Shown piece by piece: positions 12,681 through 24,110 of a DNA stretch of 64,000 bases. The first letter of the stretch is position 1. Every line of letters starts with the position of its first letter. Origin of the DNA: Vicugna pacos (taxonomy: Eukaryota > Chordata > Mammalia > Artiodactyla > Camelidae). Location of the stretch: contig NC_133005.1 of assembly GCF_048564905.1 (NCBI RefSeq), positions 17,663,501 through 17,727,500 on the forward strand, in the 5' to 3' direction. The notes beneath the pieces are model-generated. The model was not told the origin of the DNA. It made no database searches and saw nothing but the letters and a program-made list of their open reading frames with translations. The translations under genes and the position numbers were made by a program.

Positions 12681-13149
12681 GGGATACGTTTATGAGAGGG
12701 GACCATCATCTCCTGCCTAGACTATTAAAACCACTTCTTTACCGGTGTCTACCCTCACCATGTTCCTAACAATTCATTTTACAAAGAAACCTCACTTACC
12801 AAAGCTTATCCAACCCCAAAGCAAAGAAAACACTGAAATCATTTTCAAAGTCTTGTCTTAAGAAAAGATTCAGGGCTCATAAGGGTTTGGGAGGAATTCT
12901 GTCAGCAGTAATGTAAATGCAATTACCATGTAACGCAAAACACATTTTACATTAACAATAGAGAGATTAAAAATGAAGTAATCAAGTCCCTTCTGCAAAG
13001 TCTGACAAAGTTAACTTAAACACAAGAAACATAGACCACTCACTTCTGTATATATATGTAAATATCCTAGAAATTATTGTAGTGTCTCATTGAGCTGGAG
13101 AGGGCAAAAATAATTAACTATTACACATCATGGCAATAGTGGTAATTTA

Positions 13150-13320
13150 ATGCTGATCAGGTTTTTATTCTTCATCAGACATCTTTTAAGTTCTTCACGT
13201 ATATTAGTCTTTGGAAGGAGGTGCTGTGTCTTCATTTTTTTCAGAAGAGGAAACTCAGGGACACAGAGGTCAACTAACTTGCTCAACTTTGCACACCTAG
13301 ACTGTTAAGCTTTTCTTCCC
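13150..13320 (-). mobile_element. MIR SINE
   Basis: Reverse complement of the MIR core: TTCAGAAGAGGAAACTCAGG, GACACAGAGGTCAACTAACT, TTGCTCAACTTTGCACACCT. This is the typical antisense MIR phrase about counts, total reads and a decayed tail. Confidence 0.75.
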
Positions 13321-13639
13321 CCAAACCATTGTATTGTTCAATAAATGGTAATGAAATATTTTTTTCAATTATTTGGAAAAATTAATTTAGATCTTTTTAC
13401 TATCTCACAGATCATAACAGAAACAACAAAGCCATGAATGATGAAATGACAGGTCCATTTTTGTGTACAATTGGGATCAGAAGACAATATCATGAAAGAA
13501 AATGTTGAACATGAAATAGACATTAAAACCAACATTCAAAAGAATATGACAAACTGATAAAGACACTGGACAGATGGAGAGAAAGGTTGATGCTTTTAGT
13601 ATAAACAGGGATTTTACATATTTTACATAGTCGAAAAAT

Positions 13640-14090
13640 ACTCAGCAAAAGCACAAAAACCTAAATGTAAGGATGTTAATCATAGCAACATATATCTTAA
13701 TGAAAAACCAGAAGCAATTATTATTATATTCAATATATTATATTATATTATATTATATTATATTATATTATAGGGAATTAATCAGTTAATCAAGTAAAGG
13801 TTGAAATACTATGCAGCCTATAAACTGGTATTGATATTGTGAAAAAGCACTGCTTGCCAAGGGAAATATGCAATGCTAAGGGGAAAGCAGGTTTCACGAC
13901 TGAGGATGCTGTGTGTTACTGATTGTAGTCCATGCAGGCATGGGTGCTGTGTGCTCACACATACACACGCTCACGAAATACAGTAGATGTTAGTTCTCAG
14001 TTATGAAGATTCAGGACAATTGTTTTCTTTTTATATTTTTTGATATTTTCTAATATTCTAAATGATAATGCCTTATGTCTATAAACATAG
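13640..14090 (+). mobile_element. Old L1/HAL1 3' fragment
   Basis: Sense-strand L1/HAL1-like end: AGCACAAAAACCTAAATG, GGGAATTAATCAGTTAATCA, GAAATACTATGCAGCCTATA, and a tail region TTTTTGATATTTTCTAATATTC. It contains the TATTA microsatellite at 13736-13772, which replaces or expands part of the element. Confidence 0.6.
13736..13772. repeat. (TATTA)n microsatellite
   Basis: Seven or so perfect 5-bp TATTA units, embedded in an old L1/HAL1 fragment. Confidence 0.95.
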
Positions 14091-14844
14091 GTAGACAGAT
14101 AATTGGGAGGTGAGGTTATAGGGTTATATAATAAAATAAAATGTAATTTTAATCCTTAATTAATTTTTGTTTTTCACATTTAGTGACTCTTCACAGTATC
14201 TTTTTTTTTCTGGCATGTTTAATAAAACAAATTCCCTACAGAAATTTATAACAAATACTTCAGTCGCTAACAAATCCTTTATCCACAAAGGACAATATCC
14301 AGGAATTCTGTGTTGTACAGCTTCAGGGGTCATCCTCAGAGCATATTATAAAATATAATATTCCATACTATATTCCATAAGGAGTAAAACTCTACTCATG
14401 GGATATAAATAAATGAACCCTCTTGAGTTGTGCAACATCGGGGGGGGGGGTTTGTAAGACACTTTCTGAAATTTAATTTTAAAAGCTTCATTTTATTCTT
14501 TCTGCCTCTTTAATCTAACAATGATAGGCAACAAAAATTTCCCCTTGTTCTGTTTATAGTTGAAGCTATTGTTTGACTCATCAAGAAATTCTAACAAAAA
14601 ACTTTGCATGACCAGCTCTCAAATCACAGTTGTGTGGATACTCTGTTTTCCAAGTATACTCAGGAAACTAGTCATTGTATAATTAAAATATTTCCTATCA
14701 TATGTGTCTAGAAAAATATTAAAATCAGGATGGACCCAAAATTAAATGATTACAGGTTAGAGAATTTTTTAATCTGTGGGTTTATTGTCTAGATTGTCAT
14801 ATCTAAAACACTTGAGTTTCAAAGTGAATTCATTTATATTTATC
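14091..14844. other. Unassigned AT-rich DNA with a G11 run
   Basis: No repeat or gene recognised. It contains an 11-base guanine homopolymer at 14440-14450. Confidence 0.5.
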
Positions 14845-15010
14845 TTTTAAAAGACTGGTAAAATTCACATAACATAAAATTAACTATTTTCTAAGGTTAC
14901 ATTACAGTGACATTTAGAACATTCACAGTGTTAAGCAACTGTCACCTCTGTCTAGTTCCAAAACATCTTCAACACCCCAGAATAAAACCTGGTGCTCTAA
15001 GTAGTTAAAA
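14845..15010 (-). mobile_element. L1M 3' UTR fragment
   Basis: Antisense L1M 3' end phrases: TAAAATTCACATAACATAAA, ACATTCACAGTGTTAAGCAA, CTGTCACCTCTGTCTAGTTC, AAACATCTTCAACACCCCAG. Confidence 0.75.
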
Positions 15011-15115
15011 TTGGTCACTTTGACCTGCTCAACATAAATGATCATAAAAATGAAAGCCGCTAATTCTAAAGGGTGGAATTATTGGTTAGTATCAGGTTGA
15101 AATAAGTATCTTGAA

Positions 15116-15289
15116 AAGTGGCTTTCAGATTTCTTTGTGTGCATCAGAATCACCTGCAGGGCTTGTTAAAACACATGGCTGAACCCCAGCCCAGAGGTGT
15201 GGATTCAACAGGGTGTGACCCGGATTTGGCATGTCTAACAAGTTCTAACTAGAGGATGCTGATCTGGGACCACATTTTGATAGCCGCTG
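15116..15289 (-). mobile_element. MER5A hAT-Charlie element
   Basis: Matches the reverse of the MER5A consensus in order: GTGCATCAGAATCACCTGCA, GGGCTTGTTAAAACACA, GGCATGTCTAACAAGTTCTA, GACCACATTTTGATAG, ending at a decayed CCGCTG terminus. About 174 of the family's roughly 189 bp, so nearly full length. Confidence 0.85.
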
Positions 15290-17039
15290 ATCTACGAATT
15301 CAGAAACAGGTGGATTGACAAGCTCTGACTCTAGGTTAAGTGCTTAAAACTCCTTCGTCTTTGTACAGAGAGCAAACGAGCGATTTGGAGCCAGGTGGTG
15401 ACGCTTAAAACCCACAAGCAGAGACTACCCAAAAGGTTGTTTGAACTGCATCTTGGAGTCCCACTTTAAGGCAAGTGCAAATGTTAACTCGGTTTTGGAT
15501 TAGAGCCACTTTGAAAAACCTTAAACAATGGATTTAGCCATAGATGTAGAGGGATGCATGTAAAAGAAGGGCACTTGATTCCTGAAATGTACTTTTAGAA
15601 ACAGGTTCCATTCATAGTGAGTGAAGGTCAATGAGTTAAATAACAAGGGTACTAATTTGAGTCCTTAATATAACGCAAATGTTTCTAGTATACAAAGAAT
15701 GCAGTGCTTTCACAGTGAGTTTTAACATCCAGGGCTTCTTGAGGCAGTGTGCCGAAGACAAAAAAGCAAGACAAAACAAAACAAAAACATTGGCTGCTGG
15801 ACCAGCTACCAGAGGAGCTTCTACTGCCTTTGGACCCCAGCTTTCCTACCGGAAAGCATTTAGACAAATTCTGTTACTTAAGGAAGACAGAAAAAAGCTC
15901 TCCACTGAGATACCAGCTTTTACCCATGCTTTCTGTTTCTCTCACTTTCATTAACCATAGAAATTAAGCTCTTTTTTTTTTTTAAAGAAACTCCTACATA
16001 CTTGACATGACTATAATTAAAGTCGTTTAACTTGCAGCACACAGGCTTTCTATATCACCAAGAACAATAGATGAAGAAGAGCACAATTAAGCATAATTTC
16101 CAGCACTTCTTTAAAAAAACTCACTCTGTTTGCCCTTTCAGCGATGGAAGCGTTTCTGTTGATGTTCTTTGACCTGAAGGCACTCCTTTATTAGAACTCT
16201 GGAGAATTTGATTGGGTTTCAGCTAGAATCCACGACCTCTGGTTAATTGCCGTGTAGTACACATTTGGTGGATAACATACGATTTGAACAGGGATAGATA
16301 AGTCTATCCATGTTAAGTCACCATTGACATTCAGTGTTTAATTCAATTTTCAGAAGTGATGATATTCCTGGCATTTCAGAGAGTCTGTTTTAATTAATCT
16401 CACTACACCCCTTTAAATACCATTTTGTATTTTATATGCCTGCTTTAAATTAAGGCATTTGAAGGTCTGTGATAAGAGCCCCTCTTTGGGGATTTCCAAG
16501 AGTCAACCCTGCTTTTGTTTGATTAAAAAAAAACAACAACACAAAACTTGGTGTTAAACACTCTCCTTTATATAGAACATTCTTATGGATATTAGAAAAT
16601 TGTACTTTGTCTCTTATGATCTGCTTTCAAACTAGTCTCATTAGATAACTTTAATTCTTATCTAATGCGAACTTAGAAAAGGCAGTGGCCCACATGAAAA
16701 TGTGTTTTTAAGGAAGTGACGTGAGGTGAACATCAAGTATCCTTAAGTCTGGGACTCACAGAGTCCTAGGAGATAAACTGGTGGCAGTGATGGAGAAGGT
16801 GGTGCTGGAAGAGGAAAGGAGGAAGGGAGGGATAAACAGAACCGTGAAAGGAACAAGCCTTCCAGAACACGCCGTGTCTCAAAGCAACGGGAGGTCCCAC
16901 CAGTTCACATTAGGAGGGTTAGATGAATTTTCATTTCAAACTTGGCTCTCCATCAATGTCTAAAAGCTTTCCAACAAATATGAACCCCTCCACTTTACTC
17001 GGGTACCAAGAAAGGGGTGCAGAGGCTCTAGTGTAGGGC
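15290..17039. other. Single-copy DNA, no gene recognised
   Basis: About 1.75 kb without a recognisable repeat. Overlapping open frames on both strands at 15679-15967 lack any family match, and their coexistence in three frames suggests chance. Confidence 0.5.
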
Positions 17040-17220
17040 CGAACACCTGGGTGAGTCCAGCTTTGCCCTGTGCCAGCCCTGTAAGCGGCGGAAGTTATTC
17101 AACTTCTCCATTTTCTCATCTGTACAAGGAGTCAGAGGGCACTTGCCTTGGAGGCTTATTTCTTTGCCTAGTGATTAGCACAAAAGTAATAAGGAAGTGC
17201 TCAATAAATGTTAGTTTTTA
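17040..17220 (+). mobile_element. MIR SINE
   Basis: Sense MIR: TTATTCAACTTCTCCATTTT, CTCATCTGTACAAGGAGTC, then the 3' end TGCTCAATAAATGTTAG. Order and spacing fit MIR. Confidence 0.75.
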
Positions 17221-17234
17221 ACTGCGTTTGACCT

Positions 17235-17555
17235 TGGCATCCTCTTGCAGGGTCTGCATCGCACAGCCGTAGCAAAGATGGTGCCAAGTCAGTTTAGAGA
17301 GAACTCCCCACCCTCGATGTCTTGTGACCTCAATATCCAGTCGAATTCCTCTCAGGAATTTTCCATTCACTGCCCGCACCCTGCTTCTTGGCCTCAAATC
17401 CCCAGCTGCCCTGCTGTGTTCAGAACCGAGCCCAGCCGTACACTGAGGTCTCCTTCCCTTTAATGCGATAGTTCCTGAATAAAATCTGCTCTTACCACTT
17501 TAACTTCTGTCTGGTTCTGTCTGGTTTCTTTCACATTTCTGTTCTTACCAGCATT
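17235..17555 (+). mobile_element. Probable LTR remnant, family unresolved
   Basis: The last third looks like an LTR R/U5: CCTGAATAAAATCTGCTCTT (polyadenylation-type signal at about 17477), then ACTTCTGTCTGGTTCTG. A similar ending is known to me from mammalian ERV LTRs, but I cannot name the family. No paired LTR or internal part is seen. The frame at 17245-17463 lies inside it. Confidence 0.45.
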
Positions 17556-18239
17556 ATTTTAAAATCTGTGGTTTATGTCCATTTTCACACTGAGCATCAC
17601 AACTCTGGGAGGTGAATTACAAACCAAATCAGTTTTCTCTATTTTTTCTCTTTACTTGTTTGGTATGTTTAGGTTACTTTTACTTTTAGTCTCATTACAA
17701 ATCCTCTTTTTCTCCTTGTGTTTTGTACAGACTTCTTAACTGCTTAAAAAAAATCTATGAAAGACAAAAATCTTGCACCTAAGAGTACGAACTCTTGAAT
17801 GAAAATTCATGTACACATCCTCTACAAAGTACGTAGGTGCTAGAATATGGAATTTAAAATGTAAGACTTACTTTTAAAACAAATCAAAAATTAAAATACA
17901 CGTTTACTCCTTTAAGAAATGTCATTTTAAGAACGCAATTTGGGTGAAGAACTGTTTTCTAAGAATGAATCAGACATGGACTTAATGTATGATGGATAAA
18001 AGACATACTTGGTTAAACATTTTATTTCTAAAAGAGGTAATTTATCTGCTGTTCTAGTTATAAAATTCATTTAAAGCACTGGGCTGTTAGTGATGTCGCT
18101 GTCTAAAAAAGTGTTATTTTTTTGTTTCCTCAAAGACGTACTAGGGGAGTCTTGCAAATCAACGCATGAAAAGGACACAACAATAAGTAGAGAGTAACCA
18201 TGCTCTCTCCGGAAGCTTAAGTTGGTTCCCAGACACCAA
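17556..18239. other. Unassigned AT-rich DNA
   Basis: No repeat or gene recognised. Confidence 0.5.
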
Positions 18240-18412
18240 GCTGCAACTCAAAGCTGTGACTTGCATACGAGCAACATTGCATCCCCTGGGATCCAGGTTG
18301 GATACAGAAACTCGGGCCCACCCCTCACCTACTCAATCAGCATCTCCATTTTAACAGGATCCCCGGGTGACTTGTTTGCCCTTAAACTTCTGAGAAGTCC
18401 TGACCTGAGGCA
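18240..18412 (+). mobile_element. MER5-like hAT element
   Basis: Contains CATCCCCTGGGATCC, AGAAACTCGGGCCCACCCCT, CACCTACTCAATCAGCATCT and ATTTTAACAGGATCCCCGGG in MER5A order. The ends are decayed. Confidence 0.65.
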
Positions 18413-18415
18413 ATA

Positions 18416-18629
18416 CAGTTGTCCCTTGAACAACTTGAGGGTTGGGGGTGCGGATCCTAAGTGCTGGTGAAAATCTGCCTATAATTTACAGGCCACCTTC
18501 AGTATAAGCAATTCCTGCCCATCTGACGTTCAGATCTGCAGATTCAACCAACCTCAGATCCTGTAGGACTGTAGAATTTACTACTGAAAAATCCTCACAG
18601 TTCAAACGCCACTGTTCAGAGGTCCACTG
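18416..18629. mobile_element. Tigger/MER2-like DNA transposon (non-autonomous)
   Basis: Starts CAGTTGTCCCTTGAACAAC directly after a TA dinucleotide and ends GTTCAGAGGTCCACTG, which is its imperfect terminal inverted repeat. Inside are AATCTGCCTATAATTTACAG, GCAGATTCAACCAACCTCAG and GTAGGACTGTAGAATTTACT, as in Tigger/MER2 family members. About 214 bp, shorter than the MER2 length I recall. The TA duplication on the right is decayed. Confidence 0.8.
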
Positions 18630-18639
18630 AGTACTGTAG

Positions 18640-18780
18640 TGCCGTGGAGTATCCCTGAAACACTAGGGATATTAAAAACACAGGCTCCTGAATCCCAGCC
18701 CAGACGAGCGAATCCGAATTTTCAGAAAGTGAGCAAGTTGCTCAAGAACGGTTTATAATCAGTTGGTTTTGGAAAACCAA
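18640..18780 (+). mobile_element. Second MER5-like piece
   Basis: AACACAGGCTCCTGAATCCC, AGCCCAGACGAGCGAATCCG and GAGCAAGTTGCTCAAG suggest a decayed MER5-type element. The repeated phrase structure compared with 18240-18412 suggests a separate copy rather than the continuation of one copy split by the Tigger-like element. Confidence 0.45.
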
Positions 18781-19219
18781 GCGGAGGGTACAAGCTGACA
18801 TTCTGAAATAACGCAGTCTGGGCTTGAATGTCAGGGCTGACCCCAGAAGGCAGTGTCACTGAGGGTGAGTCTCCCTCCCATTTCCTCACAGTAATAGAAG
18901 CTTCCCAAAGGTGCTGTCAGGAGGTCTTGTAAAGTCCATCAACATTTCAGGTATATAAAATAATTTGATAGGTTTCAAGCTACTATAATTAGTTTTGTAA
19001 AATCACTAGTACTGTTAGTTATAAAGATACCCCCCTCCCAGAAAAACACAGAGATCAAAAACAGAAACACACCAGTAACAGTAAAGTTCATTTTAAGTGG
19101 AAGTGATGTCAGATGGTTCCTGGGGATCATGCTAAAGACTTCGAGAGCGTTCAGTTTTTGTTAAGTGGGCAAAAATCTAACGGGGAGTAGAAACAGCCAC
19201 GGCAGAGGTTGGCAAGAGT

Positions 19220-19258
19220 GGGGGAGGGGCGGGGCAGAGAAGGAGGAAGGGGGCGGGG
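19220..19258 (+). other. G-rich patch with G-quadruplex and GC-box potential
   Basis: Five guanine runs of 4-5 bases: 19220-19224, 19226-19229, 19231-19234, 19249-19253 and 19255-19258. Two GGGGCGGGG-like motifs resemble Sp1 sites. The patch stands out in AT-rich surroundings, but there is no CpG island or gene next to it. Confidence 0.6.
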
Positions 19259-19264
19259 CTATGG

Positions 19265-19348
19265 GCTTACTGGGAAGATGAAAATACCTGAGGCTGGGAC
19301 CTTGGGCTTCAACATAGGAATTTCCAGGGACACAGTTCAGTCCATAAC
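19265..19348 (-). mobile_element. MLT1/MST (MaLR) LTR 5' fragment
   Basis: Reverse complement of the typical MaLR LTR start. On the plus strand it reads TTGGGCTTCAACATAGG, GGGACACAGTTCAGTCC and ends at CATAACA. Old fossil fragment, no partner LTR or internal region. Confidence 0.7.
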
Positions 19349-19514
19349 ATCTGCTACGTAAACGATACAACATGAGTCCAGAATTCAGAAAAGAATCAAG
19401 TTAGAAACAAAAACCAAGGCAATTTACAAGCATCTGGTGGAGAGACAGACCACTGCTCTGCTGACCTATTCCATTGTTCCCTCAAAAACCTTTGATAACT
19501 AATTTTTTAATCTC

Positions 19515-19645
19515 ACCTCCCTTGGAGGCCTCTTCAGACCAGATACCATGCCAGAAGCTATTTCCTAAATGTATTTGAATTTCTCTACAATTCCAAGTGC
19601 AGAGCCCAGCGTGAAGCACATACTCTGTAAGCATCTACTGAATCA
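19515..19645 (+). mobile_element. L2-like 3' end
   Basis: CAATTCCAAGTGCAGAGCCC, GTGAAGCACATACTCTG and AGCATCTACTGAATCA follow the order of an L2 3' tail. Strongly decayed. Confidence 0.45.
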
Positions 19646-19819
19646 TATCTCACGTAAGTCTCAACTATTTTTTATAGTAACTGATAGTTATGGCTATTAC
19701 CCCCACACCAAAGAAAACAAGCAAACTTGGTTTCAATTTTTTTTTGAAAAAAAATTTTTTTAAATTTTGGTGAAGGCTGGGGGAGATTATTTGAAATCAT
19801 AACAATTTCAAAAGTTACA

Positions 19820-19965
19820 ATAGCTTGAGAATCACCTCATTCAACATTTCTATTGTATGGTCGTGGGCTGGAACATTCAGAAATGTTTGCTAATTAGTCC
19901 ATGGCCGCCCAGCTAGGGAAAACTGGAACCCAGGACCCTCTGACTTCATATGCAGCTTGTCTCCT
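19820..19965 (-). mobile_element. MIR SINE
   Basis: GTCCATGGCCGCCCAGCTAG and TGGAACCCAGGACCCTCTGA match the antisense MIR core. Confidence 0.6.
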
Positions 19966-21559
19966 GGGTTTTAATTATTATGCTCAAATATGCAAATCTC
20001 AGTATGAGCAATTCTGTATTAATATTGCACTAATTTGAAAGTTTTATAATTTCAGGTAAGAGAATTATAGACTGGGACACAAGGGTGACAAATACACAAC
20101 TGTGTTATTTCTTCCCCGTGCAACCTTTGCAGGGTGAATGCAAGTATGATTGAACATAGAAAGAAAAATTAGAAAACAGAAAAACAAAAGACTCATGATG
20201 CCTTAAATAAGGAATGTCTCTGCTCTCATGTCTGTTTTTCTGTTTTTCCTTAACTCCTTGGAATGCCATGGAGGCCTCTTTTGGATGGGCTGGAATACAT
20301 TCTTGCTGGAACTCCCCCTGCTTGGGCCATGATGATATTATTATATAAGAAAGCAGGGAGTCACACTGCCACACCTCTCCTGCGAGGGTCCCTAGGCAGG
20401 CAACATTAAGAATAGTGCTGTGCTTGATCTGCTAATTGTTTTAATTCTTACTAATTAATAATAACCCAACTCATTTAGTAGAAGCCCTGGGAGAATTCTC
20501 TATTGGTATACTGCTCAAAGCGAAGTAGATCCTATTGCATCCGCCTTTTGGAATTCCCAACAGTTTTTATATTTGATAGCTCTGGCATTCGTGCTCCACC
20601 AGAGCAAAGAAAGCAGATTGTTTTTTTGTTCTTAAATTTTTGGCACAATTGTACAAACTCTATAATACTTTTCATAAGGAAAAATGCCTTCTTCTACTAA
20701 AAGATATTTTAGGCTTGCAGATTGAATAAAAATATCATCATTATATAACTTATACCAAAAGCTCATCCTTTATGCTTTTACACGCTCCTAAACTAAAACA
20801 TGCCATCTGCTGCTGGAGAACTGTGTCTCAAAGACTCCAGACCGTGTTTAGACGAGGGCCCCAGTTTTTGTAGCTCAGACTTTGGAGTTAATATCATGGT
20901 TCTGGATTTTGGAATTAAAATTCATGATCCCTGTTTGTTTAAAAGGTATGAGGTGGGTGGGGCTGAGGGTGGGACTACATTTACAGACTACAGTGTCCAT
21001 CCATGGGAAACTTAGATTGTTCTTAATCTAATTTATATCAAAACAAATTTTGCAAAAAAGGTGCAAAGGACACCCTCTGAATTTGCAAATTTGATATTCA
21101 TATTCCAATATTATACTCCAAATATTAATATTCCTAGCTTTTTCTATTTGAGAGTGACCACAGAGTCTATGACACATTGGGATTTGTCATTGTGACAAAT
21201 GGGACTCTGCAGGGCCATAAAGGGAATGAGGAAATTAGCGGGCCTGGGCTAGCCACTGGCCTAGGATCTGTTTTTAAATGCAGATTTGTTTTTCTCTACT
21301 CCGTATCACATTGATAATAAATCTGCTATCATCACATTTGGTTGTTTACACGTGTCTGTGAAAAATGCGGCTGGCAGGAAAGCCAAAGGCTAGAGTTGGT
21401 GAAGTGATCCAGAAAGATGCTTCTTCAGACACATCCTCTGTGCTCTCAAGGGCGTGTCAAATCTGTAGGTCGTATGGCCTCTCCAAAAGCCAGACAATGG
21501 AACACATATAATAAAATGTCTTTGACCCAGTTTCACTGATGTGGTTAATCAATGAGGCG
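19966..21559. other. Single-copy DNA, no gene recognised
   Basis: No repeat family seen. Short open frames at 20105-20374, 20503-20700 and 20800-21015 have no recognisable domain. Confidence 0.5.
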
Positions 21560-21900
21560 CTGTTATTCACTCAGGTCTGCAGGCACCCATTCAGCGAGTG
21601 TTAATTGAATCTGGTGTGCTGAGCTGGGTGCTGAGCTGGGTGCTGGAGTGGATTGGAATACGATATTGAATAAGACATGGTTCCTCTTCTCAAGGAGTTT
21701 TTACAATATGGTAGGAAAGATAAAATGTGAAAACTATGAAGAGGTATTAGCAAACTGTCAGATTTGTGTAGAGACGAAGCAATAAGCTTCATTAGAGAGG
21801 AGCAAGAAATTGGGAGATAGTGCCTGAATTTGAATGGAAAGAATAAGGAATATTTGAACACTTGGAGTGGTCAAGGTACAGGAGCCACCTGAAATTTAGG
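21560..21900 (-). mobile_element. L2 LINE 3' fragment
   Basis: Antisense L2: a count block with a local 12-bp tandem duplication (GCTGAGCTGGGT twice, about 21618-21641), then GAATAAGACATGGTTCCTCT and TCTCAAGGAGTTTTTACAAT. A tail of more decayed L2 follows. Confidence 0.7.
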
Positions 21901-22679
21901 AAACAGTGAAAGTAATGAGAAAGAAGCCCACTAGCTCGGGAACCCAGAGAAGAGGGACTTCAACTTGGGATTCTGGGATGTGATAACTCAGCCAAGACTT
22001 CAGGGGGAAAAAATAAAAGAACTGAAGTCAAGAAAGGTAAAAACCTGGTAGTTCTAAAAAGATGTATTTATATGATTAAAGGCAGGGAGACATGAAGCAA
22101 CACGGTATACTGGAAACTAGACACTGTTTGCTTATAATGGAGTAAAATGTGTACAGAGCATCATGCAAAGAGAAGAGGTAATTTTTCCCATTGCCATCTC
22201 ATCTTGAAGAGTTCTGCAAGGGGGCTGGTCTGAGGATGAGCCAAACTGTGACATCTTCTGAGGTGTGCACATTTGACAGTCAGTAAACTGGAGATTTGGC
22301 AATGGAATCCATCTCTGCAGAATGACCCTTGCTCATACGACAGCAAGGCAGCCCTGGTTTGAGTACACGCACAGTCTTACCTCTGGCATGTGAGAGATCC
22401 TGAAAGGCTCTAGACACAGGTCCTACAGCCTGTGGGTATGCACATAGAACAGCTGCAAGGAGAGCCTGGAAAGCATTTTGCCTCCCCCAAAAGTGGGCAA
22501 AGCTCCAAGGATCACATTGTGAACGTGGCCATTGCATGGGTAAGGGTGCGCAGCGGAGACAATGGGCGGGTGAGTTCTTCTGTGAATAAGTATCCAAAGG
22601 CATCTTGAGATAACGGCAGGCTAGAGGGATGCTTGAAATAGGTACCAAGAGGTGCTCTGGCCAGACCCCTGCTGTTATT
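21901..22679. other. Unassigned DNA
   Basis: No named repeat. A 122-codon open frame at 22280-22648 (minus) has no recognisable domain or conserved motif and is not called as a gene. Confidence 0.5.
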
Positions 22680-22925
22680 CAGAAAAATAATTATTCCATG
22701 GATACTTGAAAATCTAGGAAAACTTATAGTGTAAGGTCAGGTGGTGGTTACCGTTTGGTGGGGAGATAACTGAGGAAGCTTGCTGGGGCACTGGAAATTC
22801 TCTATTTCTATATGGGTGGTGATTCTGTGTGTGTGTGTCTATAAATTTATCAAGACATACACCTAAGATTTACTCACTATATTTGATATAAATTATACCT
22901 TAATAAAAAGTAAAATTAAAGAAAG
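22680..22925 (+). mobile_element. L1M 3' UTR fragment
   Basis: Sense L1M tail: TCAGGTGGTGGTTACCGTTT, GGGGCACTGGAAATTCTCTA, TGGGTGGTGATTCTGTG, then AAATTATACCTTAATAAAAA at the 3' end. Confidence 0.8.
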
Positions 22926-23689
22926 AAGAACAGTTATTATTCCTTCATATTTTGGATATCATCAAATTTTGCCAGTTGGTTATAATCTTTCTTATATGAT
23001 CTAGCCTCGTTTTTTAAAAAATATGACATAAAAAGTTATTCAAAATGATTCTTATTAATAAACTAATTCCAGAAGTGTGTTTCCTGCAGTCAATTTACAA
23101 ATGCAGATGGAAACCAATATTGTTTTTCCCTGCTAGAGTGCTTCGTTTCATTTCTCTAAGGTCCTTATCTTTGTGCCCCGGAAACACTCATTTAAATGCA
23201 GGTGTGAGGCTGCATAAGCTTCTTAGCAGTGACTCAGAGTGCTGATGGGCCCCTCTTTATGATTTTTCCAGACAGAGAAGAATGGTTCAGCATGTTAAGT
23301 AGCTACAAATGGTATAATTCCGCCGTAAACGGCTGCTCCACATGATTGCCTACTGCCACTAAATTTATCTCCCTTAAATGTCATGCTAATACACGGAATT
23401 TTGTTTCTCCTACTGCCAACTTAGTTAGATAAAGGAGGATCCAAAGTTCAAGACACAAAATTGAAAAATCTCCTTGAAAGCATTTCGAGGTTACTACGAG
23501 GTATGCAGAAGGAAATGAAGGAGATTTACAAATGATATTCCAGGAAGCTCAAGAATCAAAGGGATGTTCTTTGCTCGAAGGAAGTATGAAGATTCCAGCG
23601 TTCTCTCAACAGTTCATTAGTTATCACATGAGACATACTAAAGATCATATGTTCATTCCATGGCGAGTCTCCTGGGCTGGGTATGTCGG
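22926..23689. other. Single-copy DNA
   Basis: No repeat or gene recognised. 23040-23470 is compositionally balanced and repeat-free, but nothing shows a function. Confidence 0.45.
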
Positions 23690-24110
23690 GTCATGTTCCC
23701 TAGAAGCAGAGCCTAAGATGGGGAATCTTAAACCGGTGAACTTCTGCGGGAGACTCTTGGGGAAAACATATAAGGAAGTAAGAGAAGCAAGACAGAGAAG
23801 GGGAAGCAGATGGGCAAGGATGTGATTTTATCTGGTGACAAGTCTTAGCCTGATTCTAGAGGGAGTTCTGGAGTATGCATGGTACCGCAGTGTTGTCCCA
23901 ACTTGGGCTGAGATGGCTGACCTTTGATACTACTCTGAGTCAGTCACTGGCTACAGGCCACCACTGGGTACAGGGTATTACCTCCCATGCACTTCCAGGC
24001 AAGGCAGCTCCAGTCAGCCGAGGGCAATTTGCAGAAGAAGGGGGTGGCTATGAGTTATTGGCAGCCAACACACATAGCATCTGGGGGATAGAGGCACTGC
24101 CTTAGAAAAG
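23690..24110 (-). mobile_element. Unassigned ancient repeat, copy A (LTR-like)
   Basis: Starts TGTTCCCTAGAAGCAGAGCC, then GGGGAAAACATATAAGGAAG and ACTTCCAGGCAAGGCAGC. Read in reverse it ends like the copies at 28885-29335 and 32550-33075 (a tail with TGCCTCTGGG or TGTCTCTAGGGAA). A further antisense copy is at 42110-42620. I know the sequence type from mammalian genomes but cannot name the family. The frames at 23532-23825 and 23875-24105 overlap it and are not genes. Confidence 0.5.

Noticed and set aside
19220-19258. GC boxes as evidence for a gene promoter
   Set aside because: No CpG island, no downstream exon, and a fossil LTR directly adjacent. Kept only as a compositional outlier.
22280-22648. 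122-codon open frame, minus strand
   Set aside because: Cysteine- and proline-containing but without any motif or family. Treated as chance.
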